NCBI GenBank assembly: GCA_902785945.1
Contig: CADAAR010000012.1
Location: 62,001-126,000, forward strand
Length of the DNA: 64,000 nt
Origin: an uncultured Prevotellaceae bacterium
GTDB taxonomy: Bacteria; Bacteroidota; Bacteroidia; Bacteroidales; Bacteroidaceae
Direction of reading: 5' to 3'
The notes under the pieces are model-generated. The model saw only the letters and a list, made by a program, of their open reading frames with translations, was not told where the DNA came from and searched no databases. Positions 46,034 through 55,181 of this stretch are shown here, one piece after another (within the stretch, counting starts at the first letter, position 1; each line of letters begins with the position of its first letter). The position numbers and the translations under genes are program-made.

Positions 46034-47197
46034 ATGAGGAAGACTTTTAAAGGGCTTTTATCCGTAGCCATTATAGGAATCTGCGCACTCAACACCACCT
46101 CGTGCAGCAATAAGAAATTCAATGTAGAAGGACAAATCAGCAATGCTGCCGACTCCGTGCTCTATTTTGAGAACGTGGGCCTTGAAGGCATTAGCATCAT
46201 CGACTCCGTTAAGCTGAGCGATAAGGGCGACTTCTCCTTCAGCGAGGAAGCCCCCACAGCCCCAGAGTTCTACCGCCTGAGAATCTCTGACCAGATTATC
46301 AATGTCAGCATCGACTCTACTGAGACCGTTACCATCAAAGCTCAATATCCGCAGATGGCCACCCAGTATGAGATCAGCGGTTCGGAGAATTGTGCCATCA
46401 TTAAGGAACTTACACTGAAACAGATAAACTTGCACCAGCAGGCGATGGCCATTCAGGAGAACACGGCATTAGGTGTAGACGAGGCCAACGATAGCATTCT
46501 GAAAATAATTGATGTCTACAAAGAGGATGTGAAGACCAATTACATCTTCAAGGAGCCAATGAAAGCCTACTCTTATTTTGCGCTCTTCCAGACCTTAGGC
46601 AACTGGTTGCTCTTCAACCCTCGCAGCAACAAGGATGACATCAAGGTGTTTGCTGCCGTCGCTACCAGCTGGGACACTTATTACCCCCATGCCGAACGTG
46701 GTCAGAACCTACACAACATTGCCATTGAAGGCATGAAAAATATGCGTATCACCCAAGGCGAGAGTGGTCAGACCATCGATGCCAGCAAGATAGAAGAGGC
46801 AGGTGTGCTGGATATCGCCCTACAAGACAATCATGGACAAATACGTCATCTGACAGACCTGAAAGGGAAGGTCGTCTTACTTGACTTCCATATCTTCGCT
46901 ATGGACGAGTCACCAGCCCGTATTCTGCTGCTGCGCGAACTCTATAACAAATACGCTGCACAGGGGTTTGAGATTTATCAGGTGTCGCTCGATTCTGACG
47001 AGCATTTCTGGAAACAGCAGACAGCTGCTCTCCCCTGGATCAATGTTCGTGACGAGGACGGTATCAACTCACAACGCCTGATGTTGTATAACATTCAGTC
47101 TATACCCGACTATTTCATCATCGACCGAGGCAACAACCTGATTAAACGCGCTTCCCAGATGAAAGATCTGGAAGCAGAAATCAAGAAATTACTGTAG
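46034..47197 (+). CDS. DUF4369 / thioredoxin-like lipoprotein lacking CxxC
   Basis: This 387-residue lipoprotein has a lipobox NTTSC (Cys24). Residues ~28-120 look like DUF4369 (FNVEGQISNAADSVLYFEN). The C-terminal ~130 residues are TlpA/AhpC-type (DNHGQIRHLTDLKGKVVLLDF ... GFEIYQVSLDSDEHFWK ... YNIQSIPDYFIIDRGN, with the cis-Pro loop). Where family members have W-C-x-x-C, residues 284-296 read DFHIFAMDESPAR with no Cys. The fold is kept but disulfide chemistry is not possible there. The role may be structural or binding. It is a single-gene unit with its own promoter and terminator. Confidence 0.85.
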   Translation: MRKTFKGLLSVAIIGICALNTTSCSNKKFNVEGQISNAADSVLYFENVGLEGISIIDSVKLSDKGDFSFSEEAPTAPEFYRLRISDQIINVSIDSTETVTIKAQYPQMATQYEISGSENCAIIKELTLKQINLHQQAMAIQENTALGVDEANDSILKIIDVYKEDVKTNYIFKEPMKAYSYFALFQTLGNWLLFNPRSNKDDIKVFAAVATSWDTYYPHAERGQNLHNIAIEGMKNMRITQGESGQTIDASKIEEAGVLDIALQDNHGQIRHLTDLKGKVVLLDFHIFAMDESPARILLLRELYNKYAAQGFEIYQVSLDSDEHFWKQQTAALPWINVRDEDGINSQRLMLYNIQSIPDYFIIDRGNNLIKRASQMKDLEAEIKKLL

Positions 47198-47207
47198 GAT
47201 AAAAACA

Positions 47208-47246
47208 AATTATGCAAGAAAGTTTCGTTTTTCTTGCATAATTCAT
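47208..47246 (+). terminator. Terminator of the TlpA-like gene
   Basis: AATTATGCAAGAAA pairs with TTTTCTTGCATAATT, then TCATTTTTT. Confidence 0.85.
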
Positions 47247-47256
47247 TTTTTATGCT

Positions 47257-47264
47257 TACCTTTG
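47257..47264 (+). promoter_or_regulatory. Promoter -7 box of tRNA-Val
   Basis: TACCTTTG, 16 bp before the tRNA 5' end, with a CTTG at 47233-47236 as possible -33 element (20-bp spacer). Confidence 0.75.
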
Positions 47265-47280
47265 CACCCGCAATAAACAG

Positions 47281-47354
47281 GTCGGCATAGCTCAGCTGGT
47301 TAGAGTATCACCTTGACATGGTGGGGGTCCTTGGTCCGAATCCAAGTGTCGACA
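47281..47354 (+). tRNA. tRNA-Val (GAC)
   Basis: This 74-nt cloverleaf has acceptor GTCGGCA/TGTCGAC with one G-T pair, D-arm AGCTCAGCTGGTTAGAGT, anticodon loop TTGACAT with GAC, T-loop TCCGAAT and discriminator A. CCA is not encoded. Confidence 0.92.
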
Positions 47355-47359
47355 CAGAA

Positions 47360-47387
47360 GATGATGGTTTCGACCATCATCTTTTTT
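47360..47387 (+). terminator. Terminator of tRNA-Val
   Basis: GATGATGGT/ACCATCATC with a TTCG tetraloop and six T. Confidence 0.9.
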
Positions 47388-47390
47388 ATA

Positions 47391-48227
47391 TCAGAAGCTC
47401 TCCAACCAAGCCTTAAGCTCAAAGATCATCTGGTAATGGAAGGCAAACGTCTCCCGATAGCCCCAGCCGTGACCACCTGTAGGATAGATATGGATTGAGG
47501 CTGGCACATCATTGCGATAGCACTCAGAATAATAGTTGAAGCCATTTGCTGCTGGCACAGCACGATCATCATCACTCAAGGCAATAAAGGCACGAGGTGT
47601 GGTTCGGTTCACCTGAATGTCATTGCTATATTCTGTTTCCAACTTCTTCAGCTCTTTCTTTGAACGGTCCTGACCCAGGAAATTATCGTGTGAACCCTTA
47701 TGGGTAAAGGCGGGATCCATGGTGATGACAGGATAGAAAAGTATTTGAAAGTTAGGTGCAGCATCACCTTTTGAATGCGTCGCAATGGTAGAGGCCAGAT
47801 GTCCGCCAGCAGAAAAGCCCATGATACCCACATCCTTATGATTAATATGCCAATCGACGGCATTACGACGGACCGTTCTGATAGCCTCTTCAGCATCGGA
47901 AATAGGAATCTTGTAGTTACCATGAGGCATACGATATTTTAGTACAATCAATGCTATTCCCTTGCTATTGAAGAAAGTGGCCCACTGGTGTCCCTCATGG
48001 TCCATAGCAAGATGAGAATAGCCACCACCAGGACAGCAAACGACAGCTCTTCCCGTAGCCTTCTTCGCATCGGGCAGATAAACGGTCAGTTCTGCCTTGT
48101 CATTCTCGTCACCATTATTGTTTGGTGCACCCTTTGGCCATAATTCCATTTTTGTTCCTTTCTGTGCAAATGCAGCCATCGACAATGCGAGCAGCAGCAT
48201 CGTTGTAATTGTTTTCAGCGTTCTCAT
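47391..48227 (-). CDS. Secreted alpha/beta-hydrolase esterase
   Basis: This 278-residue protein has a signal peptide (1-21, ending AFAQK). The hydrolase core has CCPGGGYSHL near the oxyanion hole, the nucleophile elbow GFSAGGHLAS, Asp in ALSDDDRAVP and His in YPTGGHGWGY. The size and motifs fit BD-FAE/acetyl-xylan-esterase-like enzymes of Bacteroidales. Its divergent neighbour is a sialate/xylan-type acetylesterase, so removal of acetyl groups from glycans is a reasonable guess. The promoter box TAACTTTG is at 48253-48260 (minus). Confidence 0.85.
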   Translation of the reverse strand: MRTLKTITTMLLLALSMAAFAQKGTKMELWPKGAPNNNGDENDKAELTVYLPDAKKATGRAVVCCPGGGYSHLAMDHEGHQWATFFNSKGIALIVLKYRMPHGNYKIPISDAEEAIRTVRRNAVDWHINHKDVGIMGFSAGGHLASTIATHSKGDAAPNFQILFYPVITMDPAFTHKGSHDNFLGQDRSKKELKKLETEYSNDIQVNRTTPRAFIALSDDDRAVPAANGFNYYSECYRNDVPASIHIYPTGGHGWGYRETFAFHYQMIFELKAWLESF

Positions 48228-48252
48228 GTTGTTCTTAATAATTATTTTGGCG

Positions 48253-48260
48253 CAAAGTTA
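48253..48260 (-). promoter_or_regulatory. Promoter -7 box of the 47391 esterase
   Basis: TAACTTTG on the minus strand, 25 bp before the ATG. Confidence 0.75.
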
Positions 48261-48281
48261 ATCATTTTATTTTTATTTTCG

Positions 48282-48289
48282 TATCTTTG
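48282..48289 (+). promoter_or_regulatory. Promoter -7 box of the SASA esterase operon
   Basis: TATCTTTG, 30 bp before the ATG at 48320. Confidence 0.8.
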
Positions 48290-48319
48290 CACGCAGAAAA
48301 CTAAAACAATAAGCAAAAA

Positions 48320-49774
48320 ATGAGGAAGATTCTGACAATTCTAGCGCTCACGGCACTGACGGTTGGTTCTCAGGCCAAAGTAAGGTTACCGCACATCATC
48401 TGCGACAATATGGTGTTACAACAGCAGACCGATGCCCGTCTATGGGGATGGGCTCAACCTGGTAAAACGGTGAATGTCAGCACATCCTGGAACAACGAGA
48501 TTGTCAGCACAAAAGCAGACAAAAATGGCAAATGGCTTGTCAAAGTCAAGACACCTAAAGCCTCTTACGATCCACTGTCAATTACCTTTGACGACGGTGA
48601 GACGCTGACCATCAGTAACGTGGTGGCAGGTGAAGTGTGGGTCTGTGCAGGACAGTCGAACATGGAGATGCCTGTCAAAGGTTTTGGCATGTGTCCTGTC
48701 AAAGATTATAATCACTGGGTGATCGAATCAGCCCGTCATACAGGTGTTCGTTCCGTCAAGATTCCCAGTGTGATGCGTGCAGAGCCTCAGGAGGATGCTC
48801 AATGCGAATGGCGCATCTGCTCTCCCAAGACCGTTGGCGAGTTTTCTGCCACAGGTTATTTTTTTGCCCGTCAACTGCATGAAGCATTGGATATCCCCAT
48901 TGGTCTTATTGAAGCCAATAAAGGAGGTACGCGCGTAGAGAGTTGGCTAACAAAAGAGAACCTGCAGAAATACACCAATGACCCAACGGACTCTGTGGAA
49001 ATCTGCAAGAAATGGGCGCAATGGGACTATCACCGCAGCCTGCTTTGGGGTAACGGCACCTTCAATCCCATTCTGAACTTTACTGTCAAAGGCATTCTTT
49101 ATTACCAAGGTTGCTCGAATGTTGGAGATCCTGGTAACCAATATTCTGAGCGTATGAAACTGCTTGTGGAGCAATGGCGTTCACAGTTCGGACTTGGCGA
49201 GATTCCGTTCTACTTTGTACAGATTGCTCCTTGGGCTTATGACGACGGTGATCTGAACGCTATCAGTGGAGCCCTGCTGCGCGAACAGCAATGGAAGGCA
49301 GCACAGATCATCCCAAATAGCAGTTTGGTGTGTATCAACGACTTGGTTTATCCGTATGAATACTCGCAGATTCATCCAGCCCAGAAACAACCTGTTGGTG
49401 AGCGTCTGGCCTATACGGCACTGCATAGAGATTATGGTTTCGAGAATGTGCTTTACAAGAGTTCCTCGTTCAAGGATATGACGATTAAGAATGACACCGT
49501 CTTTATTCATCTGCAGGACAACTACTCAGCTGATGCCCCTTTCGAGCAGATGGAAGGTTTTGAGGTGGCTGGCGCTGATAAGGTGTTCCATCCTGCACAG
49601 GCCCGACATTCCTGGCAATCTGGTGGCGGCTATTGGGACGAAGCCATCATGATTATTTGTCCTGAGGTCAAGAAGCCCGTTGCCGTTCGTTACTGTTTCA
49701 AGAACTTTCAGATTGGCAATGTGAAGAACGGTGCCAATCTGCCACTTTTCCCATTCCGCACTGATAATTGGTAA
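48320..49774 (+). CDS. Sialate O-acetylesterase-type (SASA/SGNH) enzyme
   Basis: This 484-residue protein has a signal peptide (1-19, ending GSQAK). An N-terminal beta domain (RLPHIICDNMVLQQQ, WGWAQPGKTVNVS) precedes the SGNH core with the nucleophile in VCAGQSNMEMP near residue 115. GLIEANKGGTRVESWL, YYQGCSNVGD and a late IHPAQKQPVGERLA (catalytic His) follow. It removes O-acetyl groups from sialic acid or plant glycans such as xylan. The next gene (NUDIX) starts 4 bp after its stop, so they are co-transcribed. Confidence 0.9.
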   Translation: MRKILTILALTALTVGSQAKVRLPHIICDNMVLQQQTDARLWGWAQPGKTVNVSTSWNNEIVSTKADKNGKWLVKVKTPKASYDPLSITFDDGETLTISNVVAGEVWVCAGQSNMEMPVKGFGMCPVKDYNHWVIESARHTGVRSVKIPSVMRAEPQEDAQCEWRICSPKTVGEFSATGYFFARQLHEALDIPIGLIEANKGGTRVESWLTKENLQKYTNDPTDSVEICKKWAQWDYHRSLLWGNGTFNPILNFTVKGILYYQGCSNVGDPGNQYSERMKLLVEQWRSQFGLGEIPFYFVQIAPWAYDDGDLNAISGALLREQQWKAAQIIPNSSLVCINDLVYPYEYSQIHPAQKQPVGERLAYTALHRDYGFENVLYKSSSFKDMTIKNDTVFIHLQDNYSADAPFEQMEGFEVAGADKVFHPAQARHSWQSGGGYWDEAIMIICPEVKKPVAVRYCFKNFQIGNVKNGANLPLFPFRTDNW

Positions 49775-49778
49775 ACGT

Positions 49779-50315
49779 ATGACACATCATCCATTAGACC
49801 TCTTCAATTACTGCCCGAAGTGTGGCAGCAGCGACTTTGAGATACATAATGCCCTTAGCAAGCATTGCAGTCATTGTGGGTTTACCTACTACCAAAACCC
49901 TAGAGCCTCAACAGCCGCCTTTATCATTAACGGTAAGGGTGAGTTGCTAGTGGCACGTCGAGCCAAAGAACCTGCTAAGGGTACACTTGATCTGCCTGGC
50001 GGCTTCGTCGACAACAATGAGAATGCCGAACAGGGAATGGTGCGTGAGATTTTCGAAGAGACGGGCCTCCGCATCAGCGCCGACAACGTGAAGTATCTCT
50101 TTTCGATTCCCAACGTCTATCGCTACTCGGGAATGGACATCCACACGCTCGACCTTTTCTTCCTCTGTCATATTGAAGAAGAGGAGGTTGTTGTGCAAGC
50201 TGCTGACGACGCAGAGGGGCTGGCTTGGGTACCATTACGAGAGGTGTATGTAGAACGCTTTGGACTGCATTCCATTCGCGAAGCGGTACACCGATTCTTA
50301 GTCGAGAAACGTTAA
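49779..50315 (+). CDS. NUDIX hydrolase with zinc ribbon
   Basis: The start is set at 49779 (MTHHPLDLF), 4 bp after the previous stop. The 178-residue protein has a zinc ribbon at ~11-32 (CPKC ... CSHC). The NUDIX box GGFVDNNENAEQG...REIFEETGL lies near 73-96 and matches Gx5Ex7REUxEExGU. It probably hydrolyses a nucleoside-diphosphate-linked compound such as NADH, as in NudC-like proteins; the substrate is unknown. Confidence 0.88.
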   Translation: MTHHPLDLFNYCPKCGSSDFEIHNALSKHCSHCGFTYYQNPRASTAAFIINGKGELLVARRAKEPAKGTLDLPGGFVDNNENAEQGMVREIFEETGLRISADNVKYLFSIPNVYRYSGMDIHTLDLFFLCHIEEEEVVVQAADDAEGLAWVPLREVYVERFGLHSIREAVHRFLVEKR

Positions 50316-50364
50316 TAAAACAAAAAATCCTATATATAAATAAGGTGGGAGCGACTTTTTTGCT

Positions 50365-50372
50365 TACTTTTG
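50365..50372 (+). promoter_or_regulatory. Promoter -7 box of topA
   Basis: TACTTTTG, 30 bp before the topA ATG at 50403. It excludes the in-frame Met at 50370. Confidence 0.7.
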
Positions 50373-50402
50373 CAGCCCGAAAGAAACAAAACAAAGCAAA
50401 AT

Positions 50403-52715
50403 ATGCAAAAGAACTTAGTGATTGTAGAGTCTCCTGCCAAAGCAAAGACGATCGAGAAATTCCTCGGAAAAGACTTCAAAGTCATGTCGAGCTATGGGCA
50501 TATCCGTGACTTGAAGAAGAAAGAACTGAGCATCGACGACAAGACGCTCGAACCAGAATATGAGATTCCCGCCGAGAAGGCAAAATTAGTTGCAGAGCTT
50601 AAATCGAAAGCCGAGAAAGCCGAGAAGGTTTGGCTCGCATCCGATGAAGACCGCGAGGGAGAAGCCATCTCATGGCATCTATGTGAGGTATTAGGACTTG
50701 ATGAAAGCAAAACCAACCGTATTGTTTTCCATGAAATCACAAAACCGGCTATTCTGGAGGCCATCGAGCATCCGCGCCATTTGGATATGAACCTGGTCAA
50801 TGCCCAGCAGGCTCGTCGCGTTTTAGACCGTCTTGTGGGTTTCAAACTGTCACCAGTTCTTTGGCGCAAGGTAAAGCCCGCTTTGTCGGCAGGTCGTGTT
50901 CAGAGTGTGGCCGTTCGTCTGATTGTTGAGCGCGAGCGCGAGATACAGAATTTCAAGAGTGAGACCTTCTATAGTGTCAACGGTATCTTCGCCATTACCA
51001 ATCCTGATGGCTCTGCCACTGAGGTAAAGGCCGTGTTAGGTAGCCGTTTCAAGACCCGTGACGAGGTGCTCGCCTTCCTTGATAAATGTAAGGATGCTAC
51101 CTTCACTGTCGAGAGCATCAGCAAGAAGCCGTTGAAGCGTACACCGGCTCCTCCTTTCACCACATCAACCCTACAGCAGGAGGCCGCCCGTAAACTGGGC
51201 TTCACTGTCAGTCAGACGATGATGTTGGCCCAGCACCTCTACGAAAACGGACGTATCACCTATATGCGTACTGACTCTGTCAACCTGTCAACCCTCTGTC
51301 TGGGTGCCAGCAAGGAGGAGATCATCAAGCTCTACGGTCCGGAATACAGTAAGACCCGTCAGTATCACACCAGTTCTAAGGGTGCCCAAGAGGCTCACGA
51401 AGCCATCCGTCCTACCTATATGGATCAGACGGATGTAGAAGGAACACCTCAGGAGAAACGCCTTTATGAGCTTATCTGGAAGCGCACAGCTGCCAGTCAG
51501 ATGGCTGATGCCGAGATCGAGAAGACCACCGTTAACATCACTGTTAGCGGGACCGATGAACTTTTCGTCGCTCAAGGCGAAGTGGTTAAGTTCGACGGTT
51601 TTATCAAGGTCTATCGCGAATCCATCGACGATGAAGAGATGCAGGACGAGTTCTCGCACATTCTACCTCCATTGAATGAAGGACAGGAGTTGACCCGTCG
51701 TGAGATTCTGGCCACAGAAAGATTCACCCAAGGTCCCCAGCGCTATACGGAAGCCAGCCTTGTGCACAAGCTTGAAGAACTGGGCATCGGCCGTCCTTCA
51801 ACCTATGCCCCCACTATTTCTACCATCCAACAGCGTGAATATGTGCAGAAGGGTGACAAGAAAGGTGAAGAGCGTCAATATACCGTTGATGTCCTGAAAG
51901 GCAAACAGATAACTGAGAAAAAGCGTAAGGAACTGGTCGGCTCAGAGAAAGGCAAACTCCTGCCTACCGACATTGGTATGGTGGTGAACGATTTCCTGAT
52001 GGATCACTTCAAGGAGATTATGGACTATAACTTCACCGCTAAGGTGGAGCTAGATTTCGATAAGATTGCCGAGGGCGAAGAACAATGGCAGAAGATGATG
52101 ACCGACTTCTATAAAGGTTTTGAACCCAATGTAGAAAAAACGATGAACAGCCGTCAAGAACACAAGGCCGGCGAGCGTGAGTTAGGTATAGACCCAAAGA
52201 GCGGACGCCCCGTATTCGTGAAGATCGGACGTTTTGGACCTGTTGTCCAGATTGGTATTGCTGAAGATAAGACCAAGCCTCAGTTTGCACAGCTCCGCAA
52301 AGATCAGAGCATGGAAACGATTACCCTGGAGGAAGCGCTTGAACTGTTCCGTCTGCCTCGTATCTTAGGTGAATACGAAGGTTCTCCTGTCACCATTGGT
52401 GCCGGACGTTTCGGACCTTACGTACTCCACAACAGAGTTTATATTTCTTTGCCTAAGGATGAAGATCCGATGACCATCACACTCGAAACTGCTATCGAAC
52501 TCATCCACGAGAAGCGTAAGGAGGAGACACAGAAACACCTGCGCGTCTTTACCGAGGATCCGAAACTTGAGGTTCTCAACGGACGCTATGGTCCCTATCT
52601 TTCCTACGACGGCAAGAACTACCGTCTGCCTAAGAGCATGCACGAGAAAGCTGCCAAGCTGACTTATGAAGAGTGCATGAAGGTGATTGAAGCAACACCC
52701 GCCAAGAAGAGCTGA
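50403..52715 (+). CDS. topA: DNA topoisomerase I
   Basis: This 770-residue type IA topoisomerase relaxes negative supercoils. The TOPRIM domain has VIVESPAKAKTIEKFL and the acidic SDEDREGEAISWH. The active-site Tyr is in RITYMRTDSV, and LGIGRPSTYAPTI and the C-terminal topoisomerase repeats (KIGRFGPVVQIG, AGRFGPYVLH, NGRYGPYLSY) follow in place of Cys4 zinc fingers. The stop overlaps the aroK ATG by one base (TGATG). Confidence 0.96.
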   Translation: MQKNLVIVESPAKAKTIEKFLGKDFKVMSSYGHIRDLKKKELSIDDKTLEPEYEIPAEKAKLVAELKSKAEKAEKVWLASDEDREGEAISWHLCEVLGLDESKTNRIVFHEITKPAILEAIEHPRHLDMNLVNAQQARRVLDRLVGFKLSPVLWRKVKPALSAGRVQSVAVRLIVEREREIQNFKSETFYSVNGIFAITNPDGSATEVKAVLGSRFKTRDEVLAFLDKCKDATFTVESISKKPLKRTPAPPFTTSTLQQEAARKLGFTVSQTMMLAQHLYENGRITYMRTDSVNLSTLCLGASKEEIIKLYGPEYSKTRQYHTSSKGAQEAHEAIRPTYMDQTDVEGTPQEKRLYELIWKRTAASQMADAEIEKTTVNITVSGTDELFVAQGEVVKFDGFIKVYRESIDDEEMQDEFSHILPPLNEGQELTRREILATERFTQGPQRYTEASLVHKLEELGIGRPSTYAPTISTIQQREYVQKGDKKGEERQYTVDVLKGKQITEKKRKELVGSEKGKLLPTDIGMVVNDFLMDHFKEIMDYNFTAKVELDFDKIAEGEEQWQKMMTDFYKGFEPNVEKTMNSRQEHKAGERELGIDPKSGRPVFVKIGRFGPVVQIGIAEDKTKPQFAQLRKDQSMETITLEEALELFRLPRILGEYEGSPVTIGAGRFGPYVLHNRVYISLPKDEDPMTITLETAIELIHEKRKEETQKHLRVFTEDPKLEVLNGRYGPYLSYDGKNYRLPKSMHEKAAKLTYEECMKVIEATPAKKS

Positions 52716-53242
52716 TGATACGCATTATCCTCATAGGATATATGGGAGCCGGCAAGACCACTATCGGTAAGGCTCTGGCAAAGGAACTAAATGTTCCGTT
52801 CTATGACCTTGACTGGTACATCACCAGTCGCATGCGTAAAACCGTTGCACAAATCTTTGAGGAACGTGGTGAAGAGAGCTTCCGCGAGATAGAAAAGAAC
52901 ATGCTCCACGAGGTGGCAGAGTTTGAAGATGTCATCATCAGTTGTGGTGGAGGAACACCCTGTTTCTTCGACAACATCGACTATATGAACCAGCAGGCAC
53001 CTGTCGTCTATCTGAAAGTGGAGCCCGAGACGCTCTACATGCACTTGAAGATGAGCAAGAACGAACGTCCGCTATTGAAAGGCAAATCGCAAGAGGAGCT
53101 CATCACGTTTATCCGTGAGCAGTTGAAACTGCGCGAGCCCTTCTATACAAAGGCCCGCTATACACTCGACGTCACCCTGATGGACGATTACGAGAAAATC
53201 AAAATCAGCGTTGCAAAAATCCGCGAACTATTAAATATTTAA
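52715..53242 (+). CDS. aroK: Shikimate kinase
   Basis: This 175-residue kinase phosphorylates shikimate in aromatic amino-acid synthesis. The P-loop is GYMGAGKTTIGKAL (~8-21). FYDLDWYI supplies the shikimate/Mg Asp, the substrate loop follows as FREIEKNML, and SCGGGTPCF and the lid ERPLLKGKS are as expected. It is translationally coupled to topA. Confidence 0.95.
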   Translation: MIRIILIGYMGAGKTTIGKALAKELNVPFYDLDWYITSRMRKTVAQIFEERGEESFREIEKNMLHEVAEFEDVIISCGGGTPCFFDNIDYMNQQAPVVYLKVEPETLYMHLKMSKNERPLLKGKSQEELITFIREQLKLREPFYTKARYTLDVTLMDDYEKIKISVAKIRELLNI

Positions 53243-53266
53243 TCCGGACACTAGACTATTCCGCTT

Positions 53267-55159
53267 ATGAAGAAATGGACTATTGACGACTCTAAGGAAC
53301 TCTACAACATCAACGGTTGGGGAACTTCCTATTTCGGCATCAACGACAAAGGTGATGTTTACGTCACTCCCTGTAAGAACGGCACGCAGATTGACCTGCG
53401 TGAAGTGATGGACGAGTTGGCACTGCGTGATGTCACGCCACCTGTGCTGCTGCGTTTCCCAGATATCCTCGACAACCGTATCGAGAAAACCTGGAGTTGT
53501 TTTAAGAAAGCATCTGAAGAATACGAATACAAAGGCGAGAACTATGTCGTCTATCCCATTAAGGTGAACCAGATGCAACCTGTCGTCGAGGAAATCATCT
53601 CGCATGGTCGCAAATTCAACCTCGGTTTGGAGGCAGGTTCGAAGCCTGAGCTCCATGCTGTGATTGCCATGCAGTGTCAAAGCGACTCCATCATCGTCTG
53701 CAATGGCTATAAGGATCAGAGCTACATCGAACTGGCTCTGTTGGCACAGAAGATGGGTAAGCAGATATTCATCGTCGTTGAGAAGATGAACGAATTGGAG
53801 ATCATCGCCCGTGAGGCCAAGAAGATGAACATCCGACCCAATATCGGCATCCGTATCAAACTGGCTTCCTCCGGCTCAGGCAAATGGGAGGAGAGCGGTG
53901 GCGATGCCTCGAAGTTCGGTTTAACGAGTGCGGAGCTTCTGGAGGCTCTGGAACTACTCGATAAGAAAGGCATGCGCGACTGTCTGCGACTGATTCATTT
54001 CCACATCGGCTCACAGATTACAAAAATACGTCGTATCCAGACAGCTCTCCGCGAGGCCTCACAATTCTATATCCAACTGCATAAGATGGGCTATAATGTC
54101 GACTTCGTGGACTGTGGTGGTGGTCTTGGTGTCGACTACGACGGCACGCGCTCTCCTTCAAGCGAGAGTTCTGTGAACTACTCCATTCAGGAGTATGTCA
54201 ATGACTGTATCTACACCTTTGTGGATGCCGCCAACAAGAACGACCTGCCTCACCCCAATATCATCACGGAGAGCGGTCGCTCATTAGCTGCCCACCATTC
54301 TGTGCTTGTCATCGATGTACTGGAGACAGCCTCTCTGCCAGAAATGCCAGAGGAGTTTGAGCCTGATGAGAATTCTCACCAGTTGGTGAAGGATCTCTAT
54401 GACATCTGGGATAACCTCTCACCTCGCAACGTGCTCGAGGATTGGCACGATGCTGAGCAGATCCGCGAAGAAGTACTCGATCTTTTCTCGCATGGTATCG
54501 TGGATTTGAAGACCCGCGCTGAAGTGGAGGCTATGTATTGGAGTGTTTGTCATGAGATTCATGCCCTCGCCAAGAGTCTGAAGCATATCCCAGAGGAACT
54601 GATGAAGATCGACAAGCTCTTGGCCGACAAGTACTTCTGCAACTTCTCACTCTTCCAGAGCCTCAGCGACTCATGGGCTATCGATCAAGTATTCCCCATC
54701 ATGCCCATCCAGCGTTTGGATGAGCGTCCCACACGAAACGCCACTATTCAGGATATCACCTGCGACAGTGACGGTAAGATTGCCAATTTCACTACCAATC
54801 GCCATAACACCCACTCGTTGCCCGTTCATGCTCTGAAGAAAAACGAGCCTTATTATCTGGGTGTGTTCCTCGTAGGCGCTTATCAGGAAATCTTAGGTGA
54901 CATGCACAATCTCTTTGGTGACACCAATGCCGTACATATCTCTGAAAAGGACGGCACTTACCACATCGACCAGATTATCGACGGTGAGACGGTAGAGGAA
55001 GTGCTTGAATACGTGCAATATAATCCCAAGAAACTTGTCCGTCAACTTGAAGTCTGGGTGGCTAAGAGTGTGAAGCAGGGCAAGATTTCACTCGATGAGG
55101 GTAAAGAATTTCTCTCTAACTATCGCTCAGGCCTCTATGGCTATACCTATCTGGAGTGA
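53267..55159 (+). CDS. speA: Biosynthetic arginine decarboxylase
   Basis: This 630-residue PLP enzyme converts arginine to agmatine for polyamine synthesis. The PLP lysine is K99 in VYPIKVNQ. It has LRLIHFHIGSQI, VDCGGGLGVDYDG and TESGRSLAAHHSVLV, plus the C-terminal YNPKKLVRQLE segment. The length is as usual for SpeA. It lies 24 bp after aroK and 22 bp before argB. Confidence 0.95.
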   Translation: MKKWTIDDSKELYNINGWGTSYFGINDKGDVYVTPCKNGTQIDLREVMDELALRDVTPPVLLRFPDILDNRIEKTWSCFKKASEEYEYKGENYVVYPIKVNQMQPVVEEIISHGRKFNLGLEAGSKPELHAVIAMQCQSDSIIVCNGYKDQSYIELALLAQKMGKQIFIVVEKMNELEIIAREAKKMNIRPNIGIRIKLASSGSGKWEESGGDASKFGLTSAELLEALELLDKKGMRDCLRLIHFHIGSQITKIRRIQTALREASQFYIQLHKMGYNVDFVDCGGGLGVDYDGTRSPSSESSVNYSIQEYVNDCIYTFVDAANKNDLPHPNIITESGRSLAAHHSVLVIDVLETASLPEMPEEFEPDENSHQLVKDLYDIWDNLSPRNVLEDWHDAEQIREEVLDLFSHGIVDLKTRAEVEAMYWSVCHEIHALAKSLKHIPEELMKIDKLLADKYFCNFSLFQSLSDSWAIDQVFPIMPIQRLDERPTRNATIQDITCDSDGKIANFTTNRHNTHSLPVHALKKNEPYYLGVFLVGAYQEILGDMHNLFGDTNAVHISEKDGTYHIDQIIDGETVEEVLEYVQYNPKKLVRQLEVWVAKSVKQGKISLDEGKEFLSNYRSGLYGYTYLE

Positions 55160-55181
55160 ATAGTAAATAATTTTCTACCGC

